Positions 41,528-50,361 of a DNA stretch of 64,000 nt are shown piece after piece. Source of the DNA: Leucobacter celer subsp. astrifaciens. Its GTDB lineage: Bacteria > Actinomycetota > Actinomycetes > Actinomycetales > Microbacteriaceae. The DNA is taken from assembly GCF_001273835.1 (NCBI RefSeq), contig NZ_JHEI01000134.1:434001-498000 (forward strand), in the 5' to 3' direction. The stretch's first letter is position 1, and the number at the start of each line of letters is the position of its first letter. Below the pieces are notes generated by a model that saw only the letters and a program-made list of their open reading frames with translations, made no database searches and was not told the DNA's origin. A program made the position numbers and the translations under genes.

Positions 41528-42637
41528 TCAAGACGTGGGGATGAGCACGGCGCTGCGGGCGCGGATGCTCATGACGGCGGGGGAGCCCGCCTCGGGGATG
41601 GGTTCGGCGCTGTCCAGATCGACGAGGTACGTTCCGTTCGCGTCGGCGAGGCGGACGCGGATCGTCTGGCCGAAGAAGCGCGCATCCGTTACCGTGACAT
41701 TCGCGACCGGCTCGTACCCGGCGGGCACGGCGGCGAGGTTCGGGCTCAGCCGGATCTGCTCGGGTCGTGCGCTCAGCGTGCAGGCGGCGCCGGCGCGCAG
41801 CGCGGAGCCCGCGGCGGCGGTGAGCACGAACTCCCCGACTCGGACGGCGGGACCGGAGGCCTCCTGCGAGAGCACCTCCGCGCTGAAGCTGTTGGTCTCG
41901 CCGAGGAAGCTCGCGACGAAGCCGCTGTTGGGCGTGCTGTAGACCTCGCGAGGCGCTCCGACCTGCCGGATGTAGCCGGCCTCCATGACACCCATACGAT
42001 CGGAGAGGATGTAGGCCTCTTCCTGATCATGGGTGACGTAGATCGCGGTGGTCTCGGACTCCTGCTGGATCCGGCGGATCTCGGATCCGAGATCCTGCCG
42101 CAGGCGGCGGTCGAGGGCGCCCAGCGGCTCGTCCAGCAGGAGGACCCGGGGCCGCTGAGCGAGCGCGCGGCCGAGCGCGACGCGCTGCTGCTGGCCCCCG
42201 GAGAGCTGGGCGGGTTGGCGATCGCGCAGCTGGCCGAGCTCGGTGAGCTCCAGGATCTCGTCGACCCGCTTCGTGAGCTGTGCGCCGCGGACCTTGCGGA
42301 TCTTCAAGCCGAAGGCGATGTTCTGCGCAACGGTGAGGTGGGGGAAGAGCGCGTAGTTCTGGAAGACGAAGCCGATGTCTCGCTGCTGGGTCGGCAGTCG
42401 GGTGACGTCGCTCCCGTCGATCGCTACGCTGCCTGAGGTGAAGTCGATCAGTCCCGCGATGATCCGGAGCAGTGTCGTCTTCCCCGAGCCCGAGGGGCCG
42501 AGCAGCGTGAAGAACTCGCCGGCGTGCACGGCGAGGTCGGTCTCGTGCAACACCCGATTGCCGCTGAAGTCGCAGCTGACCTGGTCGACGATGACCTCGC
42601 CGCGCTTGCTGCCCGCGGCGGCTGGAGTGGGAGACAT
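41528..42637 (-). CDS. ABC transporter ATP-binding protein (PotA/FbpC-like)
   Basis: About 369 residues. Walker A GPSGSGKTT is near 42, the Q-loop in GFVFQNYALFPH, signature LSGGQQQRVALGRAL near 140, Walker B VLLLDEPLGALD, switch His in YVTHDQEEA near 198. A C-terminal TOBE regulatory domain follows (about 280-369, SARPEQIRLSPN). ATG 42637 has AGGA 5 bases upstream. ATG 42649, which overlaps the permease stop as ATGA, would add four residues and is also possible. It drives the fused permease encoded just upstream. Confidence 0.92.
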   Translation of the reverse strand: MSPTPAAAGSKRGEVIVDQVSCDFSGNRVLHETDLAVHAGEFFTLLGPSGSGKTTLLRIIAGLIDFTSGSVAIDGSDVTRLPTQQRDIGFVFQNYALFPHLTVAQNIAFGLKIRKVRGAQLTKRVDEILELTELGQLRDRQPAQLSGGQQQRVALGRALAQRPRVLLLDEPLGALDRRLRQDLGSEIRRIQQESETTAIYVTHDQEEAYILSDRMGVMEAGYIRQVGAPREVYSTPNSGFVASFLGETNSFSAEVLSQEASGPAVRVGEFVLTAAAGSALRAGAACTLSARPEQIRLSPNLAAVPAGYEPVANVTVTDARFFGQTIRVRLADANGTYLVDLDSAEPIPEAGSPAVMSIRARSAVLIPTS

Positions 42638-42645
42638 CCCGGTCC

Positions 42646-44385
42646 TCATTTCTTGTCTGCCTGCGCCGCGGCTCGCCGCGACTGGGTGATGCGTTGGATG
42701 ACGATGACGGCGATCACCACGAGGGTGAGGAGCGCCGCGATCGCTGGGACAGTCGGCACGATGCCGCTCTGCAGGTACTGGTAGATGGTGACCGGCAGGG
42801 TCTTCACCGGGCCGGTCTGCAGGAAGAGGGCGAGCACGACTTCGTCCCATGACGTGACGAATGCGAGCCCGAACGCTGAGAGGATCGCCGGGATCATGCC
42901 GCGCACGGTCACCTTCCAGAAGGCCGAGATGCGCGAGGCCCCCATCGTCCACGCCGCGGTCTCGAGGTCGAGGCCCCGTGAGGCGAGCGACGTGTTCAGA
43001 ATCGCGAATGCGAGGGGGAAGGAGATGAGGGTGTGCGCGAAGACCAGACCCGGGATCGTGCCGGCGAGCTTCAACCGCAGCTCGACGGCGTAGATGCCGA
43101 TCGCCAGAAGGATCGCCGGCGTGATGATGGGGGCGAACGCGAGCCCCGAGATCAGGAGCTTGGTGCGCTCGGACTTGGCTGTCTGCACCACACGCGCGAG
43201 ATACAGGGCGAGGGCGGTGGAGGCCAGTCCGGTGAGTGTCGCGACGAGGGCGCTTCGAACGATCGGATCGAGCCAGGTGGTCGTGGTGAGTACCTGTCCG
43301 TACCAGTCCAGTGTGAATCCGCGCGGCGGGAACACCACCGTCTGGGTCTCGCCGACCGAGAGGGGGAAGACGATGAGCACCGGCAGCAGCAGCACCGCGA
43401 GCGACACGAGCGTGATCGCACCGGTGAACACCGTGCCGGCCGACCAGGTGAATCGCTGCTCGGCGCTCACGCCCTTCGCCTGGGCGCCTACGCCCGGCGC
43501 CTGGAATCCGCCGCCGATGCGCAGCACGGCGATGTAGAGGATCAGGGTCGCGACCAGGAGGATCACACCGAGGGCGGAGGCGATGCCCCACTGGAAGAGG
43601 TCGATCTGCTGCTGGATATAGACGGCGACCGTCTGCTCCTGCGGGCCTCCGAGAATCGCCGGGACGATGAAGAAGCTCAGCGCGAGGATGAAGCACAGCA
43701 GAGCACCGCTCAGGATCGACGTGCGCACGAGCGGGAGGAAGACCTTGACGAAGATCTGGATGCCCGACGCGCCGAGCGTGCGAGCCGCGAGGAGCACGTT
43801 GTGGTCGATGCCGGTCATGCCGGAGTAGAGGATCAGCACCATGTACGGGAGGAGATACATGACGGTGCCCACGAGGGTGCCGCCCTGCGTGTAGAGCAGC
43901 GAGAACCGCTCCCCGCCGAGGGCCTGACTGGCCTGACTGACCAATCCGTTCGGGCTCAGGATCGAGGTGACGGCGAACAGCCGCACGACGATGGAGACCT
44001 GGAACGGGATGAGGATGAGCAGCAGTACCACGCCGGCGAGGCGGGCGGGGAGTCGCGAGATGAAGTACGCGGTGGGGAAGCCGAGGAGGAGTGCGAGGAT
44101 CGTGGAGTTGACCGCGAGCACGATCGTGCGCCACTCGACGAGATGGAGGTACTCGTCCTGGAAGACCGCGAGGTAGCTGTCCAGGGTGAACTGCGGGTTC
44201 CCCCAGTCCATGACGCCATCGACGCTGATGCTGCGCAGCACCACATCCAGGAGGGGCCAGAAGAAGAAGATCACGAAGAATCCGGTTGCGGCCAGCGCGA
44301 GCGCGATCTTGGGGAGACGGGCGAGGTCGAACGGCGACCGCTTCGGCGGTCGCACGGTCGGTATCCCGGTGGTGCTCAGGGTCAT
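42646..44385 (-). CDS. ABC permease, two PotB/PotC-type domains fused
   Basis: A 579-residue membrane protein. The first permease half is at about 25-285, with an EAA loop (LLAARTLGASGIQIFVKVFL near 195-214), and the second at about 325-570, with ETAAWTMGASRISAFWKV near 480. About twelve hydrophobic segments are present. The fused layout recalls FbpB/SfuB-type iron permeases, while the sequence style is of the spermidine/putrescine class. GAGGA precedes the ATG. It is the second gene of the leftward operon, after the cupin gene. Confidence 0.9.
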   Translation of the reverse strand: MTLSTTGIPTVRPPKRSPFDLARLPKIALALAATGFFVIFFFWPLLDVVLRSISVDGVMDWGNPQFTLDSYLAVFQDEYLHLVEWRTIVLAVNSTILALLLGFPTAYFISRLPARLAGVVLLLILIPFQVSIVVRLFAVTSILSPNGLVSQASQALGGERFSLLYTQGGTLVGTVMYLLPYMVLILYSGMTGIDHNVLLAARTLGASGIQIFVKVFLPLVRTSILSGALLCFILALSFFIVPAILGGPQEQTVAVYIQQQIDLFQWGIASALGVILLVATLILYIAVLRIGGGFQAPGVGAQAKGVSAEQRFTWSAGTVFTGAITLVSLAVLLLPVLIVFPLSVGETQTVVFPPRGFTLDWYGQVLTTTTWLDPIVRSALVATLTGLASTALALYLARVVQTAKSERTKLLISGLAFAPIITPAILLAIGIYAVELRLKLAGTIPGLVFAHTLISFPLAFAILNTSLASRGLDLETAAWTMGASRISAFWKVTVRGMIPAILSAFGLAFVTSWDEVVLALFLQTGPVKTLPVTIYQYLQSGIVPTVPAIAALLTLVVIAVIVIQRITQSRRAAAQADKK

Positions 44386-44413
44386 CGTCGATCCTCGGGG
44401 CGTCGGGCCTGGA

Positions 44414-44779
44414 TCAGGCCTGGGTCTGGGTGATGATGTACAGCTTGCGTGTGGTCTCGTGCACGTTCCAGACCACCTCGGATCCGTCGGGCAGTGAGAC
44501 GTAGGCGCCCGCTTCGATCGTGAGGACCTCGCCGGACTCGCGGGTGATGGTCCCCGAGCCGCTGAGGAAGTACATGAACTCGGAGACGCCGATCTTGCTG
44601 GAGCGGAACCCGCCCGGGGTGATCTCCCACACGCCGATCTCGGTGCGCTCGTCCTGGTGCAGGATCAGCTCCGACGCCTGGGGTGATCCGGAAACGATCC
44701 GTGCGGGATCCGGGCTGTCGCCCAGCACGGCCGTTGCGAGGTCGTCCCGGTCGACCGGCGCGAAGCGAAGTGCAGTCAT
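44414..44779 (-). CDS. cupin domain protein
   Basis: A 121-residue single-domain cupin (Cupin_3/DUF861 type). The first conserved box is in EIGVWEITPGGFRSSKIGVSE near 47-67 and the second in VWNVHETTRKLYI near 102-114. Motif 1 has Glu but not the full HxH, so metal binding may be partial. It heads the leftward operon (cupin, permease, ATPase, SBP, hydroxyacid dehydrogenase, kduI) and is divergent from the IclR gene. AAGGA is upstream. Some small cupins of this type, such as ureidoglycolate or uronate-related proteins, act on sugar acids. The function here is unknown. Confidence 0.8.
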   Translation of the reverse strand: MTALRFAPVDRDDLATAVLGDSPDPARIVSGSPQASELILHQDERTEIGVWEITPGGFRSSKIGVSEFMYFLSGSGTITRESGEVLTIEAGAYVSLPDGSEVVWNVHETTRKLYIITQTQA

Positions 44780-44833
44780 GTGATGGTCCTTCGGGCGGTG
44801 CTGCGATGCGACCGAGGGCCACTTCGCGTCGAA

Positions 44834-44858
44834 CAGATTTGAAACACTGTCTCATAAG
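44834..44858. promoter_or_regulatory. IclR-type operator, cupin/importer promoter
   Basis: Read on the minus strand this 25-bp site matches the site at 45830-45854 in 19 of 25 positions and shares TGTTTCAAAT. It lies 55 bp upstream of the cupin ATG in the gap divergent from the IclR gene. The IclR-like KdgR is the probable binder. Confidence 0.6.
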
Positions 44859-44972
44859 TGATGAAATGTTGTCAACACGAATCGGGCCGATGATTGTCGG
44901 TTCGTAATATAGGGGGTGCGCCCGGCTCGCGATGACGCGGCGGCATCCCACCCAGGAGAAGCAGGAGAATCC

Positions 44973-45791
44973 ATGGCTGAACGCGTGATATCGACGGGCG
45001 GTTTGAAGTCGTCGGAGCGGGTGACGGGTACGCAGAGCCTGGAGAAGGCGATCGACATCCTCGAGTACATCGCCTCGGCGCCCCGCCCGGGTGTGACCCT
45101 GGCGGAGTGCACGGGCATTCTGGGGTTCAGCAAGGCGACGACGCAGCGGATGCTGCTCACGCTCACACGGCGGAACCTGCTCCACTTCGATGAGGAGCTC
45201 GGGGTCTATTCGCTCGGCATGCTCACCGCCAAGCTCGGAGCCGAGTACCTGAGCCGGCTCGATACGCGCAAGGCAGCCCTGCCGGTGCTCCGCGACATGG
45301 TCGCCGAGTCCGGGGAGACCGCGCATCTCGGAGTGCTCTCGGGCCGAGACGTGGTGTACATCGAACTCGTCGACAGCCCCCAGCCGATCCGGATCTTCAG
45401 CAAGGTCGGGGACTCGGTTCCCGCCTATGCGACGGCGATCGGCAAGGCGATTCTGGCCTATCTGCCGGGAGACGTGCGTCAGGCTCATCTGCCGGAGTCG
45501 CTGGTCGAGCGCACGCCGCGCACGCTCAGCACCTTCGAGTCGCTCTACCGCGACCTCGCGCTCACGAGGGAGCGCGGCTACGCCATCGACGACGGGGAGA
45601 ATCGCGAGGGCATCCGCGGCTACGCGGCCCCCATCTTCGACTTCTCCGGAGGGGTGTGCGCCGGACTCAGTCTCGCCGGACCGAACGCGCGCATCGATAC
45701 CGAGGACGATGCGCGCCTCGGGGCGCTCGTCACCCGGGCTGCGCGGCGGGTCTCCCAGGTGCTGGGAGCGCCGGATCCGCTCGGCGCCTGA
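44973..45791 (+). CDS. IclR-family transcriptional regulator (KdgR-like)
   Basis: About 272 residues. The N-terminal winged helix is at 20-80 (LEKAIDILEYIASAPRPGVT, then ILGFSKATTQRMLLTLTRR). The IclR effector domain follows at 95-265 (SGRDVVYIELVDSPQPIRIF; GDSVPAYATAIGKAILAYLP; the conserved GY.ID.GE segment RGYAIDDGENREG). ATG 44973 has CAGGAGAA just upstream; the earlier in-frame GTG is less likely. It is flanked by uronate genes on both sides, and two near-identical 25-bp sites precede both flanking operons, so it is very likely the local uronate/KDG-sensing regulator. Confidence 0.9.
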   Translation: MAERVISTGGLKSSERVTGTQSLEKAIDILEYIASAPRPGVTLAECTGILGFSKATTQRMLLTLTRRNLLHFDEELGVYSLGMLTAKLGAEYLSRLDTRKAALPVLRDMVAESGETAHLGVLSGRDVVYIELVDSPQPIRIFSKVGDSVPAYATAIGKAILAYLPGDVRQAHLPESLVERTPRTLSTFESLYRDLALTRERGYAIDDGENREGIRGYAAPIFDFSGGVCAGLSLAGPNARIDTEDDARLGALVTRAARRVSQVLGAPDPLGA

Positions 45792-45829
45792 GGATTTCGC
45801 GGTCGTATTGCGCTTGGCGAAAGTCTCCA

Positions 45830-45854
45830 TTTATGAAATGATGTTTCAAATTCG
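45830..45854. promoter_or_regulatory. IclR-type operator, kduD operon promoter
   Basis: TTATGAAATGATGTTTCAAA is the core of a 25-bp site matching that at 44834. It contains the palindrome TGAAA-TGATG-TTTCA and ends 17 bp before the start of the D-2-hydroxyacid dehydrogenase gene, so binding would overlap its promoter. Confidence 0.65.
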
Positions 45855-45871
45855 TTTCGTTGGAGGGTCAA

Positions 45872-46868
45872 GTGCATCAAGCAGCACGACGCGTGGTGAT
45901 CGCCGATTGCGATCATGGAAGCACGGATATCGAGGCCGGGGTCGCCGAGCGCTACGGCTATGAGCTGGTGGTGGCCGACTGCACCACGGAGGCGGATGTG
46001 ATCGCGGCCGCCGAGGGTGCCGCGGCGATCCTCACCCAGTACGCGCCGGTCACCGAGCAGGTGCTCGCCGGCTTGCCCGGACTCGTGGCGGTCGGGAGAT
46101 ACGGCGTCGGGGTCGACACGGTCGACGTCGCCGCGGCCACCGCGTGCGGAGTGGCGGTGTGCAAACGTGCCCGACTACGGCACCGAGGACGTCAGCGATC
46201 ACGCCATCGCGCACGCCGTCGGGCTCATGCGAGGGCTCCCCGCGCTCGATCGCGCCCTGCGCCGCGGCGAGCCGCAGCTCGACGCGGCGCGTCCGCTGCA
46301 CCGCTTCTCGGCCTCGACGTTCGGCGTCTACGGCCTCGGGCTCATCGGTGAGGCCACCGCTCGCAAGGCCCGAGGCCTCGGGTTCCGGGTGGTCGGCACC
46401 GATCCGCGCTTCGAACCGGGGAGCGTCACCGCCGACGGCACCGCGGTCGTATCGCCCGATGAGCTGCTCGCACAATCGGATCTGCTCTCGCTGCATCTTC
46501 CGCTGATCCCGCAGACGCGCCATCTTGTGGACGACGCGGCCTTCGCCCGCATGAAGCGCGGGGTGAAGATCGTGAACACCTGCCGCGGCGGCGTCATGGA
46601 CACGGCCGCGCTCGTGCGTGCGCTCGACAGCGGTGCGGTGGCCGCCGCCGGTCTCGACGTCTTCGAAGAGGAGCCGCTCGCGACCGACAGCCCGCTCATG
46701 CGCTTCGACCAGGTGCAGCTCAGTCCGCACGCCGCCTGGTACAGCGAGGAGTCCTTCGCCGAGCTCAAACGGCGAGCGATGGAGAACATCCTCGACGTCT
46801 GCGAGGGCCGAGCGGTCGCGAACACGGTCAACGCTGCCGCCCTCTCGGCGAACCGGGCTCGAGCATGA
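45872..46868 (+). pseudogene. D-2-hydroxyacid dehydrogenase (CtBP-like), single-base frameshift
   Basis: The gene would encode about 331 residues but is broken by one extra base in AAA at 46163-46165. Upstream the frame reads to CGVAVC; after removing one A it continues NVPDYGTEDVSDHAIAHAVG without loss. The rest is intact: cofactor loop GVYGLGLIGEAT, Arg in NTCRGGVMDT, Glu in DVFEEEP, His in LSPHAAWYSEE. The GTG start at 45872 has TTGGAGG upstream. The downstream stop overlaps the kduD start. It may be a recent pseudogene, a sequencing error in a homopolymer, or a slippage site. All residues needed for activity exist, so recent loss or error is most likely. Confidence 0.8.
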
Positions 46869-47611
46869 TGTTCGACGGCACCCTTGAGGGCCGGACAGCG
46901 GTCGTCACCGGCGCGTCCCGTGGAATCGGCGAGGCGATCGCTGCAGCACTGCTGCGCAGCGGAGCAGATGTCACGACGCTGCAGCGCGGCGCCCCTTCCG
47001 AGGCGCTGCGACGCGCCGCGGCGCAGCACGGTCGTAGCCTGGCGCATGTGCCGGTCGATTTCACCGAGGAGGTCTCGATTCGTGAGGCCGTCGCCATGAT
47101 CGGCCCCGTGGATCTTCTGGTGAGTAACGCCGGCACGCAGATCCGGCACGACTCGGTGGATTTTCCGCTCGAAGATTTCAACCGGGTGCTGCAGGTGAAC
47201 ACGAGCGCCGTCTTCCAGCTCTGCCAGGGGTTCGGCGCGCACATGGTCGAGCGAGGCCACGGCAAGATCGTGGCGCTCGCCTCGCTGCTGTCGTTTCAGG
47301 GAGGTCTGCGCGTGCCTGCCTACGCGGCCTCGAAGGGCGCCGTCGCGCAGATCGTCAAAGCGCTCAGCAACGAGTGGGCGGGGCGAGGAGTCAACGTCAA
47401 CGCCGTCGCTCCGGGGTACGTGGAGACGGAGATGAACGAGGCGCTGCTCGGCGACCCCGAGCGCTTCCGCCAACTGAGCGAGCGGATCCCCGCCGGCCGC
47501 TGGGCGACTCCCGAGGATATCGCGAGTGCCGTGGTGTTCCTCTGCACGCCCTACGCCGCATACATTCACGGCACCGTGTTGCCGGTCGACGGCGGATGGC
47601 TCGGCCGATGA
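46865..47611 (+). CDS. kduD: 2-dehydro-3-deoxy-D-gluconate 5-dehydrogenase (KduD-like SDR)
   Basis: A 248-residue SDR. TGASRGIG is near 17, SNAGTQ near 90, the Ser in LASLLSFQGG, and YAASK near 154 holds Tyr and Lys. The segments SFQGGLRVPAYAASKGAV and RIPAGRWATPEDIASAVVFL, with the end YIHGTVLPVDGGWLGR, are distinctive of KduD. It reduces 3-deoxy-D-glycero-2,5-hexodiulosonate, the KduI product, to 2-keto-3-deoxygluconate. It overlaps the broken dehydrogenase upstream and the aldolase downstream by 4 bp each, so the row is one operon. Confidence 0.88.
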   Translation: MMFDGTLEGRTAVVTGASRGIGEAIAAALLRSGADVTTLQRGAPSEALRRAAAQHGRSLAHVPVDFTEEVSIREAVAMIGPVDLLVSNAGTQIRHDSVDFPLEDFNRVLQVNTSAVFQLCQGFGAHMVERGHGKIVALASLLSFQGGLRVPAYAASKGAVAQIVKALSNEWAGRGVNVNAVAPGYVETEMNEALLGDPERFRQLSERIPAGRWATPEDIASAVVFLCTPYAAYIHGTVLPVDGGWLGR

Positions 47612-48264
47612 GGGCGCGTCAGGCGGTGCCGAGCACCCTGCGCGACTCCCCGGTCGTCGCAGTCCTGCGTGCCGCGGCGGCGGAGGACTACGCACCGGTG
47701 GTGGAGGCGCTGCTCACCGGCGGCGTACGCCATGTCGAGGTCACGCTCAGCACTCCGGGAACGCTCGAAGCCGTTCCGGGGCTCCTGGCCAGATTCGGCG
47801 CCGACGCCCGAATAGGGGTCGGCACGGTGACCGACCCGGATCAGGCCAGACGAGCGGTCGAAGCCGGAGCGCACTTCCTCGTGACGCCCACGACGGACTC
47901 CGCCGTCATCGATACGGCGGTCAGCGCCGGACTCCCGGTGTTCCCGGGAGGCTTCACTCCGACGGAGCTGCACTCCGGTTGGAGCCGCGGTGCAGCAGCC
48001 GTCAAGGTGTTCCCGGCGTCGCAGCTCGGACCGGGATACCTCGCCGACCTGCGCGGTCCATTCCCCGGCATCGAGGTGATCCCGTCGGGAGGAGTGACAG
48101 CCGACGACGCGATCGACTGGCTGCGCGCCGGCGCCTGCGCCGTCAGTCTCGGCGGCCCGTTGCTGCGGGATGCCTTCCGCGGCGGCGACCCCGCGCAGCT
48201 CGTGCGGCGGGCGGGCGAACTCATGGCGCGCATTCGCGACGCCCGTCTGGAGGAGGAACGGTGA
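47608..48264 (+). CDS. eda: bifunctional KDPG/KHG aldolase
   Basis: A 218-residue class I aldolase (TIM barrel). The catalytic Glu is in HVEVTLSTPG near 43, and the Schiff-base Lys in AAVKVFPASQLG near 132. The phosphate site is in IPSGGVTADDA and SLGGPLL. It splits 2-keto-3-deoxy-6-phosphogluconate into pyruvate and glyceraldehyde 3-phosphate, the last dedicated step of the uronate route. The start overlaps the kduD stop (ATGA), and the stop overlaps the kinase GTG. Confidence 0.92.
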   Translation: MRARQAVPSTLRDSPVVAVLRAAAAEDYAPVVEALLTGGVRHVEVTLSTPGTLEAVPGLLARFGADARIGVGTVTDPDQARRAVEAGAHFLVTPTTDSAVIDTAVSAGLPVFPGGFTPTELHSGWSRGAAAVKVFPASQLGPGYLADLRGPFPGIEVIPSGGVTADDAIDWLRAGACAVSLGGPLLRDAFRGGDPAQLVRRAGELMARIRDARLEEER

Positions 48265-49214
48265 ACGGATTGCGGCCCTATGTGCTCACGATCGGCGAAT
48301 CGATGGGACTGCTGCGGCAGCCGAACCCGGGTCGGCTCGCCGCGCAGCGCTCGCTCGAGTTCGGCTTCGGCGGGGCGGAGTCGAACGTGGCGATCGGTCT
48401 CAGCCGCCTCGGCGCCGAGGCCGTCTGGTGCGGCAGGCTCGGCGTAGACGGGGTGGGGGAGCTGATCGAACGAGAACTGCGCGCCGAGGGCGTGCAGGCC
48501 CGGGTGATCGCCGATCCCGAAGCCCCGACCGGCCTGATGCTCAAGGAACGCCCGACCGCGGGGACCACCCGAGTGGTGTACTACCGCCGTCGCAGCGCGG
48601 GATCGCGCCTCGCTCCCACGGACGTGCCCGACGCGCTGATCGAGGGCGCGGCGCTCGTCCACGTCACAGGGATTACGCCCGCGCTCTCGCAGTCCTCCGA
48701 TGACACGGTGGAGTCGGTGCTGCGTCGCGCGCGCGACTCCGGTGTGGCGACCTCGATCGACCTCAACTACAGATCCGCGCTCTGGAACCGAGTGGATGCC
48801 GCTGCGCGACTGACCGAACTCGTCGCACTCGCGGACGTGGTGTTCGCGGGAGATGACGAGGCGGCGATCCTGCTCGGGTGGCGAGGCGTGGCGGACTTGG
48901 CAGCCGGCCTGCGCGCGCTCGGCCCGCAGGAGGCCATCATCAAGCTCGGTGACCGAGGCTGCTTCGCCTCGGTCGGGGATGAGCGGCTCGAAGTGCCGGC
49001 GGTGCAGGTGGACGTCGTCGATACGGTGGGCGCAGGCGATGCGTTCGTCGCGGGCTATCTCGCTGAGCGTCTGATGGGATCCTCGCTCGCCCGGCGCCTC
49101 GAGACCGCGGTCGCCGCCGGTGCGTTCGCCTGCCTGACCAGCGGGGACTGGGAAGGCCTGCCACGGCGGGAGGACTTCGCGCTGCTGACCGGCACCGACC
49201 CGGTGCAGCGTTAG
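48261..49214 (+). CDS. kdgK: 2-keto-3-deoxygluconate kinase (PfkB family)
   Basis: A 317-residue ribokinase-family enzyme. The substrate-side GGAESNVAIGLSRLG is near 34-48, and the C-terminal ATP/anion-hole motif DTVGAGDAFVAGY near 254-266 contains the catalytic Asp. GTG 48261 overlaps the aldolase stop, with GGAGGAA just upstream. It phosphorylates KDG at O6 to make the aldolase substrate. With kduI, kduD and eda it completes conversion of 5-keto-4-deoxyuronate to central metabolites. Confidence 0.9.
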   Translation: MNGLRPYVLTIGESMGLLRQPNPGRLAAQRSLEFGFGGAESNVAIGLSRLGAEAVWCGRLGVDGVGELIERELRAEGVQARVIADPEAPTGLMLKERPTAGTTRVVYYRRRSAGSRLAPTDVPDALIEGAALVHVTGITPALSQSSDDTVESVLRRARDSGVATSIDLNYRSALWNRVDAAARLTELVALADVVFAGDDEAAILLGWRGVADLAAGLRALGPQEAIIKLGDRGCFASVGDERLEVPAVQVDVVDTVGAGDAFVAGYLAERLMGSSLARRLETAVAAGAFACLTSGDWEGLPRREDFALLTGTDPVQR

Positions 49215-49343
49215 CTCGGACGCCGCAGGCGGAAGCCTCGGATCGCTGCGTTCACGGTGAGCGACGCCACGGCGGTCTCGTCGCGGGCGTAATGCTGCGC
49301 AAGACCTGAGGCGCCTCGGGGCAGCGGAGCGTAGGCTCGAGGC

Positions 49344-50318
49344 ATGACGATGCGTGCGATTGCGGCGAAGCAGACCGGCGGCCCTGAAGTGCTGGAGATC
49401 ATCGAGGTCGCGGATCCGGAACCCGGCCCCGGCGAGCTGCTCGTGCAGACCGCTGCGACCGGCGTCAACTTCATCGAGACCTACCAGCGCTCCGGCCTCT
49501 ACTCGGTGCCCTTCCCGTTCACGCCGGGCGGGGAAGGCGCCGGTCGGGTGCTCGCGGTCGGAGACGGCGTCGAGGGCTTCGCGGAGGGCGATCTCATCGC
49601 CACTGCAGAAGCCGCGGCCACCTACGCCGAGCGATTCGTCGTGCAGGCGGAGCGGGCCGTCAAGGTGCCCGAGACCATCGACGCCGAGACGGCGGCCGCA
49701 CTTCCCCTGCAGGGGCTCACCGCGCACTACCTCGCCACCTCGGCCGCACGGCCCGAGCCGGGCGACACGGTGCTCGTGCACGCGGGCGCCGGAGGCGTCG
49801 GCCTGCTGCTCACCCAGCTGCTCGTCGCCCGCGGCGTGCGGGTGCTCACCACGGCGTCGACGCCCGAGAAGCACGAATTGAGCCGGGCAGCCGGGGCGGC
49901 CGAGGTGCTCGACTACGACGGCTTCGCGGATCGCGCCCGCGAGCTGACGGACGGTGAGGGCGTGGCCGTGGTCTACGACGGCGTGGGCAAGAACACCTTC
50001 GACGACTCTCTGCGTGCGCTGCGCGTGCGCGGCGAGCTCGTGCTCTTCGGCGGGGCGAGCGGCCCCGTGCCGCCGTTCGACCTGCAGCGCCTCAACGCGG
50101 GCGGATCCCTCTCGGTCACCCGCCCCTCGCTCGGTCACTTCCTGCGCACCCCGGAGGAGCGGGCCTGGCGCTACGGCGAGCTCTTCGCCGAGATCGAGGC
50201 GGGCACGCTCGACATCAGGATCGGCGCGCGCTTCCCGCTCGCCGAAGCCGCGGCGGCGCACACCGCTCTCGAGGGCCGCGAGACGACCGGCAAGGTCGTG
50301 CTGCTGCCCGGCTCCTGA
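49344..50318 (+). CDS. NADPH:quinone oxidoreductase-like (MDR, zinc-free)
   Basis: A 324-residue quinone reductase of the zeta-crystallin type. It has no zinc cysteines. Signature elements are GVNFIETYQRSGLY near 40, PFTPGGEGAGRVLAVG near 57, LPLQGLTAHYL near 115 and the NADPH loop HAGAGGVGLLLTQLL near 140. It stands alone between the kdg operon and the convergent BtpA-like gene. The start could also be the second ATG at 49350. Members reduce quinones or enones one or two electrons at a time. There is no clear link with its neighbours. Confidence 0.9.
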   Translation: MTMRAIAAKQTGGPEVLEIIEVADPEPGPGELLVQTAATGVNFIETYQRSGLYSVPFPFTPGGEGAGRVLAVGDGVEGFAEGDLIATAEAAATYAERFVVQAERAVKVPETIDAETAAALPLQGLTAHYLATSAARPEPGDTVLVHAGAGGVGLLLTQLLVARGVRVLTTASTPEKHELSRAAGAAEVLDYDGFADRARELTDGEGVAVVYDGVGKNTFDDSLRALRVRGELVLFGGASGPVPPFDLQRLNAGGSLSVTRPSLGHFLRTPEERAWRYGELFAEIEAGTLDIRIGARFPLAEAAAAHTALEGRETTGKVVLLPGS

Positions 50319-50361
50319 GTTCGAGGGACGGAGGGAGCTTCGATGCGCCCGGGGCCACGAG

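Noticed and set aside
41528..44134. 868-residue reverse frame as one giant ATPase protein
   Set aside because: Its first ~500 residues are an out-of-frame reading of the permease gene; only the last ~369 residues carry ABC motifs, with proper starts at 42637 or 42649.
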